From Oceanisphaera psychrotolerans (GTDB taxonomy: Bacteria; Pseudomonadota; Gammaproteobacteria; Enterobacterales; Aeromonadaceae): a DNA stretch of 64,000 bases. The notes beneath the pieces are model-generated. The model searched no databases. It saw only the letters and a program-made list of their open reading frames with translations, and was not told the origin of the DNA. Each line of letters opens with the position of its first letter. Within the stretch, counting starts at the first letter, position 1. The stretch lies in NCBI RefSeq assembly GCF_001870485.1, contig NZ_MDKE01000011.1, positions 186,001-250,000 on the forward strand, given 5' to 3'. The translations under genes and the position numbers were made by a program. Below, piece after piece: positions 60,350-64,000 of this stretch.

Positions 60350-61041
60350 ACAGTCAGGTACTCCTTCACCAGCTCATCACCGAGCTCGCCGATGGCGCCG
60401 TTGGCCACGCTGCGGCCCCGATCCAGAATACAGAAGCGATCGGCCACCTTGCGGGCAAACGGCAGCTTCTGCTCCACCAGCAGCACCGTCAGCCCGGTCT
60501 CCCGGTTGAGCCTGATGATGATGTCGCCAATCTCCTGCACCACATTGGGCTGGATCCCCTCGGTAGGCTCGTCCAGGATCAGCAGCTTGGGATCCACCAC
60601 CAGCGCCCGGCCGATGGCCAACTGCTGCTGCTGGCCACCGGACAGATCACCGCCGCGGCGGTGCAGCATCTGTTTGAGCACGGGAAACAGCTCGAAAATA
60701 TACTCAGGCACCTGTTTGAGACCATCGTGGCGCGCCGGCAGGCCGATCCGCAGGTTCTCCTCCACCGTCAGCAGCGGAAAGATCTGCCGCCCCTGGGGCA
60801 CATAACCGATTCCCATCGGCGCCCGTTTTTCGGCGGCATACCCGAGCAGCTCGGCCCCCTCCAGGGTGATCCGGCCAGACTTCACCGGCAGCAACCCCAT
60901 GATGCACTGCAGCAGCGTGGTCTTGCCCACCCCGTTACGCCCCATCAGACAGGTGCACTTGCCCGCCTCCACCTGCAGATCCAGATCCCACAGGGTGTGG
61001 CTCTCGCCATAAAATTGATTCAGTTGTTCAACGGCTAACAC
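60346..61041 (-). CDS. urtE: Urea ABC transporter ATP-binding protein UrtE
   Basis: 231 residues with a GTG start at 61041 preceded by AGGGGAG. Seen: LMGRNGVGKTTLLQ (Walker A), GYVPQGRQIFPLLTVEENL, LSGGQQQQLAIGRAL, LILDEPTEGIQPNVV. LivF-like in type, but EPTEGIQP and the urt context support UrtE. Confidence 0.94.
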   Translation of the reverse strand: MLAVEQLNQFYGESHTLWDLDLQVEAGKCTCLMGRNGVGKTTLLQCIMGLLPVKSGRITLEGAELLGYAAEKRAPMGIGYVPQGRQIFPLLTVEENLRIGLPARHDGLKQVPEYIFELFPVLKQMLHRRGGDLSGGQQQQLAIGRALVVDPKLLILDEPTEGIQPNVVQEIGDIIIRLNRETGLTVLLVEQKLPFARKVADRFCILDRGRSVANGAIGELGDELVKEYLTV

Positions 61042-61044
61042 GGC

Positions 61045-61875
61045 CTACTCCCCTAAATACACTTCCACCACCCGCGGATCGTTCTGCACCTCGGCCATGC
61101 TGCCCTCGGCCAGCACGCTGCCCTGATGCAATACGGTCACCTTATCGGCAATGGATCGCACAAAATCCATGTCGTGCTCCACCACCACCACCGAATGCTG
61201 ACCCGCCAGCGACTTGAGCAGCTCGGCGGTGCGATCCATCTCCTGATGGGTCATGCCCGCCACCGGCTCGTCCACCAGCAGCAGCTTGGGGTTTTGCATC
61301 AGCAGCATGCCGATCTCCAGCCACTGCTTCTGGCCATGAGACAGAGCCCCGGCATGGCGATGAATGTGATCGGTCAGGCCAATGGTTTCCAGCACCTCGT
61401 CGATGCGATCCCGCTGCTCGCCGCTGATCCGGGCCCTCAGGGTGGTCAGCACGCCCTTGTCGCCGGCCATCGCCAGCTCCAGGTTGTCGAATACCGACTG
61501 CTGCTCGAACACCGTCGGCTTCTGGAATTTTCGGCCGATCCCCGCCTGAGCGATCTCCGGTTCGCTCATAGAGAGCAAATCGATCTTCTGGCCGAACCAG
61601 GCCTGACCGCTGTCGGGCCGGGTCTTGCCGGTGATGATATCCATCATGGTGGTCTTGCCGGCCCCATTGGGGCCGATAATGCAGCGTAGCTCACCATTGC
61701 CGATATACATGTTCAGATTGTTGATCGCCTTGAAGCCATCGAAGCTGACGTTGATATCCTCCAGATAGAGAATATAGCCCTTGCTGATATCCAGCCGGCT
61801 GCTGGCCTGGGGCACCATGAAGTCGAACACTTTTTCGCGCTCGGTCAGTTGCCGGAGCAGATTTGCCTTAGTCAT
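61045..61875 (-). CDS. urtD: Urea ABC transporter ATP-binding protein UrtD
   Basis: 276 residues. Seen: LYLEDINVSFDGFKAINNLN, IIGPNGAGKTTMMDIITGKT, IGRKFQKPTVFEQQSVFDNL, LSHGQKQWLEIGMLL (signature loop with SHGQ, usual for UrtD) and LLVDEPVAGMTHQE. Overlaps the urtC stop by 8 bases. Confidence 0.94.
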   Translation of the reverse strand: MTKANLLRQLTEREKVFDFMVPQASSRLDISKGYILYLEDINVSFDGFKAINNLNMYIGNGELRCIIGPNGAGKTTMMDIITGKTRPDSGQAWFGQKIDLLSMSEPEIAQAGIGRKFQKPTVFEQQSVFDNLELAMAGDKGVLTTLRARISGEQRDRIDEVLETIGLTDHIHRHAGALSHGQKQWLEIGMLLMQNPKLLLVDEPVAGMTHQEMDRTAELLKSLAGQHSVVVVEHDMDFVRSIADKVTVLHQGSVLAEGSMAEVQNDPRVVEVYLGE

Positions 61876-62956
61876 GTTTCACCTCCCGACGGGGGATCAG
61901 ACCGACAATGCCCTTGGGCAAAAACAGCGTCACCAGCACAAACAGTCCCCCCAGGGCGAACAGCCAGACTTCCGGCAGCACGGCGGTAAAATAGGTCTTG
62001 CCGTAGTTCACCAGCAGGGCGCCGATCACCGCCCCGTAGAGAGTGGCGCGGCCGCCGACCGCCACCCACACCACGATCTCGATGGAGTTCAGTGGCGAGA
62101 ACTCGGAAGGATTGATGATCCCCACCTGCGGCACGTACAGGGCGCCGGCGATCCCGGCCAGCATGGCGGACACCACAAACAGCCAGAGTTTGACGTTTTC
62201 CACCTTGTAGCCGATGAAGCGGGTGCGGCTCTCCGAGTCACGGATGGCCATGCTGACCCGCCCCAGCCGCGAGGTGACGATCACCCGGCAAAGGATATAG
62301 CCCAGTGCCAGCGCCAGCGCCGAGGCGATAAACAGGCTGATGCGCACGGCGTCCGACTGCAGGTTCATCCCCAGGATATCCTTGAAGTCAGTGAGACCGT
62401 TGTTGCCGCCGAAGCCCATCTCGTTGCGGAAAAACGCCAGCAACAGGGCATAGGTGAGCGCCTGAGTAATGATCGACAGGTAGACGCCGGTCACCCGGCT
62501 GCGAAACGCCAGGTAACCGAACACGAACGCCAGCAACCCGGGCACCAGCAGCACCATCAGCGCGGCGAACCAGAACATGTCGAAGCCGTACCAGAACCAG
62601 GGCAGCTCCTGCCAGTTGAGGAACACCATGAAATCGGGCAGCAGGGGATCGCCGTAGACCCCCCTATCACCCACCTGGCGCATCAGGTACATGCCCATGG
62701 CGTAACCGCCCAGGGCAAAGAAGGCCCCGTGGCCCAGGCTGAGGATGCCCAGGTACCCCCAGACCAGATCCACCGCCACCGCCAGCAGCGCATAGGTGAG
62801 GTATTTTCCCAGCAGGGTCACCGTGTAGGTGGACACATGCAGGGCACTGCCCGACGGTACCCACTGATTGAGGATCGACACCCCCGCGGTGACGATCAGC
62901 AGCACGCCCAGAAACACCCGGCTGCTGCGGTTAAAGATTGTTTTATCTGCCAACAT
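61868..62956 (-). CDS. urtC: Urea ABC transporter permease UrtC
   Basis: 362 residues, LivM-type permease with about 9-10 membrane segments. Seen: DLVWGYLGILSLGHGAFFAL, FRSRVTGVYLSIITQALTYA, the NNGLTDFKDILG segment and VWVAVGGRATLYGAVIGALL. Starts 6 bases upstream of the region after urtB. Confidence 0.93.
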   Translation of the reverse strand: MLADKTIFNRSSRVFLGVLLIVTAGVSILNQWVPSGSALHVSTYTVTLLGKYLTYALLAVAVDLVWGYLGILSLGHGAFFALGGYAMGMYLMRQVGDRGVYGDPLLPDFMVFLNWQELPWFWYGFDMFWFAALMVLLVPGLLAFVFGYLAFRSRVTGVYLSIITQALTYALLLAFFRNEMGFGGNNGLTDFKDILGMNLQSDAVRISLFIASALALALGYILCRVIVTSRLGRVSMAIRDSESRTRFIGYKVENVKLWLFVVSAMLAGIAGALYVPQVGIINPSEFSPLNSIEIVVWVAVGGRATLYGAVIGALLVNYGKTYFTAVLPEVWLFALGGLFVLVTLFLPKGIVGLIPRREVKHD

Positions 62957-62962
62957 CTGTGA

Positions 62963-64000
62963 TTAGCCCTCTGCCGCCCGGCCTTTTTGCGGGAACAGTC
63001 CCCGCGGCCGCTTCTGGATAAACAGGATGATAAAGACCAGCACCAGGATCTTGGCCAGCACAGCGCCGGCATAGGGTTCCAGCACCTTGTTGGCCACTCC
63101 CAGGCTCATGCCGGCCACCAGGGTGCCCCACAGGTTGCCCACGCCGCCGAACACCACCACCATAAAGGAGTCGATGATGTAGGCCTGACCCAGGTTGGGT
63201 CCCACATTGGTCAGCTGGCTTAACGCCACCCCGGCCACCCCGGCAATACCGGAACCCAGACCGAAGGTCATGGCATCCACCCATTCGCTGCGCACGCCCA
63301 TGGCCCGCGCCATGGCCCGGTTCTGGGACACCGCCCGCACCTGCAGGCCGAGCCGGGTTCTGCGCAGCACCATAAACAGCAGCGCAAAGACGATCAGGCA
63401 GAACAGGATGATGTACAGCCGGTTGAGGGTCAGCGACAGCAGCGGGTTGATCTCCAGCGAACCGCTCATCCACTCCGGGGTGGCCACGCTGCGGTTAAGG
63501 GGCGAGAAGATGCTGCGTACCGTCTGTTGCAGCACCAGGCTGATACCAAAGGTAGCCAGCAGGGTTTCCAGCGGCCGGCCATAGAGGAAGCGGATCACCC
63601 CGCGCTCGATGGCGATACCCACCAGCGCCGACACCAGGAAGGCGGCCGGGATCGCCACAAACAGCGACAGGCCGATCTGGTCCGGCATCAACAGCTGGAT
63701 CACATAGGTGGTGTAGGCGCCGAGCATGATCAGCTCGCCATGGGCCATGTTGATCACCCCCATCACGCCGAAGGTGATCGCCAGCCCGATGGCCGCCAGC
63801 ACCAGCACCGAGCCCAGGCTGAGCCCGAAAAACAGGGTTTCCGCAAAGCCGTAGAGACGGGCTTTCTCTTCAATCAGGGCCAGCGCCTTGTCGGCGGCGG
63901 CCACCAGTTCGGTATCCTGACTCTGGTCCCGCACCCGAAGCAGGGCGTTGCGTACCTGCGGCTCCAGGCTACCGGCCAGGGTCTTTATCGCCTCACGCTG
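62963..64000 (-). CDS. urtB: Urea ABC transporter permease UrtB, 5' end outside the window
   Basis: The frame is open to the right edge, so the start lies beyond the window. Visible: the end of the long N-terminal extension typical of UrtB (QREAIKTLAGSLEPQVRNAL, AADKALALIEEKARLYG), then a LivH-type permease with GLAITFGVMGVINMAHGELI, RFLYGRPLETLLATFGISLV, VSQNRAMARAMGVRSEWVDA and VVVFGGVGNLWGTLVAGMSL. The urea-binding protein gene urtA would be expected next to it, upstream. Confidence 0.93.
   Translation of the reverse strand, partial: QREAIKTLAGSLEPQVRNALLRVRDQSQDTELVAAADKALALIEEKARLYGFAETLFFGLSLGSVLVLAAIGLAITFGVMGVINMAHGELIMLGAYTTYVIQLLMPDQIGLSLFVAIPAAFLVSALVGIAIERGVIRFLYGRPLETLLATFGISLVLQQTVRSIFSPLNRSVATPEWMSGSLEINPLLSLTLNRLYIILFCLIVFALLFMVLRRTRLGLQVRAVSQNRAMARAMGVRSEWVDAMTFGLGSGIAGVAGVALSQLTNVGPNLGQAYIIDSFMVVVFGGVGNLWGTLVAGMSLGVANKVLEPYAGAVLAKILVLVFIILFIQKRPRGLFPQKGRAAEG

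Overview
The window is a chromosomal segment of a marine gammaproteobacterium, most likely from the Aeromonadales (Oceanimonas, Zobellella or Oceanisphaera type). The order mrcA / pilMNOPQ-aroK-aroB-damX-dam-rpe-gph-trpS and the order recA-recX / alaS-csrA-tRNA-Ser-tRNA-Arg are typical of gammaproteobacteria. The sodium-pump genes oadGAB, a BCCT osmolyte transporter and a urea uptake plus urease locus suit a salt-adapted heterotroph. Most of the window is GC-rich. One block of about 9 kb (45.6-54.5 kb) is clearly AT-rich and foreign-looking.

Layout. 0-2.4 kb: 3' part of an acetoacetate-CoA ligase and a His/Tyr-rich secreted protein. 2.5-14.3 kb, mostly minus strand: type IV pilus genes pilMNOPQ, then shikimate genes aroKB, damX, dam, rpe, gph and trpS. 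14.4-16.8 kb: mrcA (PBP1A), divergent from pilM. 16.9-20.1 kb: oxyR, a dihydrolipoamide-dehydrogenase-like flavoprotein and a peroxiredoxin-glutaredoxin hybrid, an oxidative-stress cluster. 20.2-25.8 kb: dusA, zur, a small membrane protein, alr, dnaB and a Tim44-like protein. 25.8-26.5 kb: a gene-free stretch rich in inverted repeats. 26.6-29.8 kb: oadGAB. 30.1-35.8 kb: tRNA-Arg, tRNA-Ser, csrA, alaS, recX, recA with a LexA box, and pncC. 35.8-45.1 kb: an uncharacterised catabolic locus with a TauE/SafE exporter, a DUF3726-like protein, a 573-residue protein of unknown function, a LysR regulator, an aldehyde dehydrogenase, an M19 dipeptidase, a BCCT transporter and RidA. Two copies of one 19-bp palindrome tie its two arms together. 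45.2-54.5 kb: the AT-rich island, bounded by two different decayed IS5-family transposases. It carries a Cys/Met-type PLP enzyme, an M24 peptidase-like hydrolase, an amino-acid permease, a EutA-like Asp/Glu racemase-family protein, an M20 amidohydrolase and an Lrp/AsnC regulator. 54.6-64.0 kb, minus strand: urtBCDE (urea ABC transporter, urtB cut by the window end) followed by ureDABCEFG and ureJ.

Four genes (pilM, pilQ, the island permease, the island M20 hydrolase) are broken by single-base frameshifts. Three of these map precisely to homopolymer runs and the fourth lies beside one, so sequencing error must be excluded before they are called pseudogenes.

The most promising uncharacterised system is the LysR/BCCT/M19/573-aa/DUF3726 locus. 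The most interesting structure is the island. Its two ends carry matching 149-bp copies of one regulator/enzyme intergenic region, each keeping only one of the two genes, as expected for one surviving unit of a tandem array.
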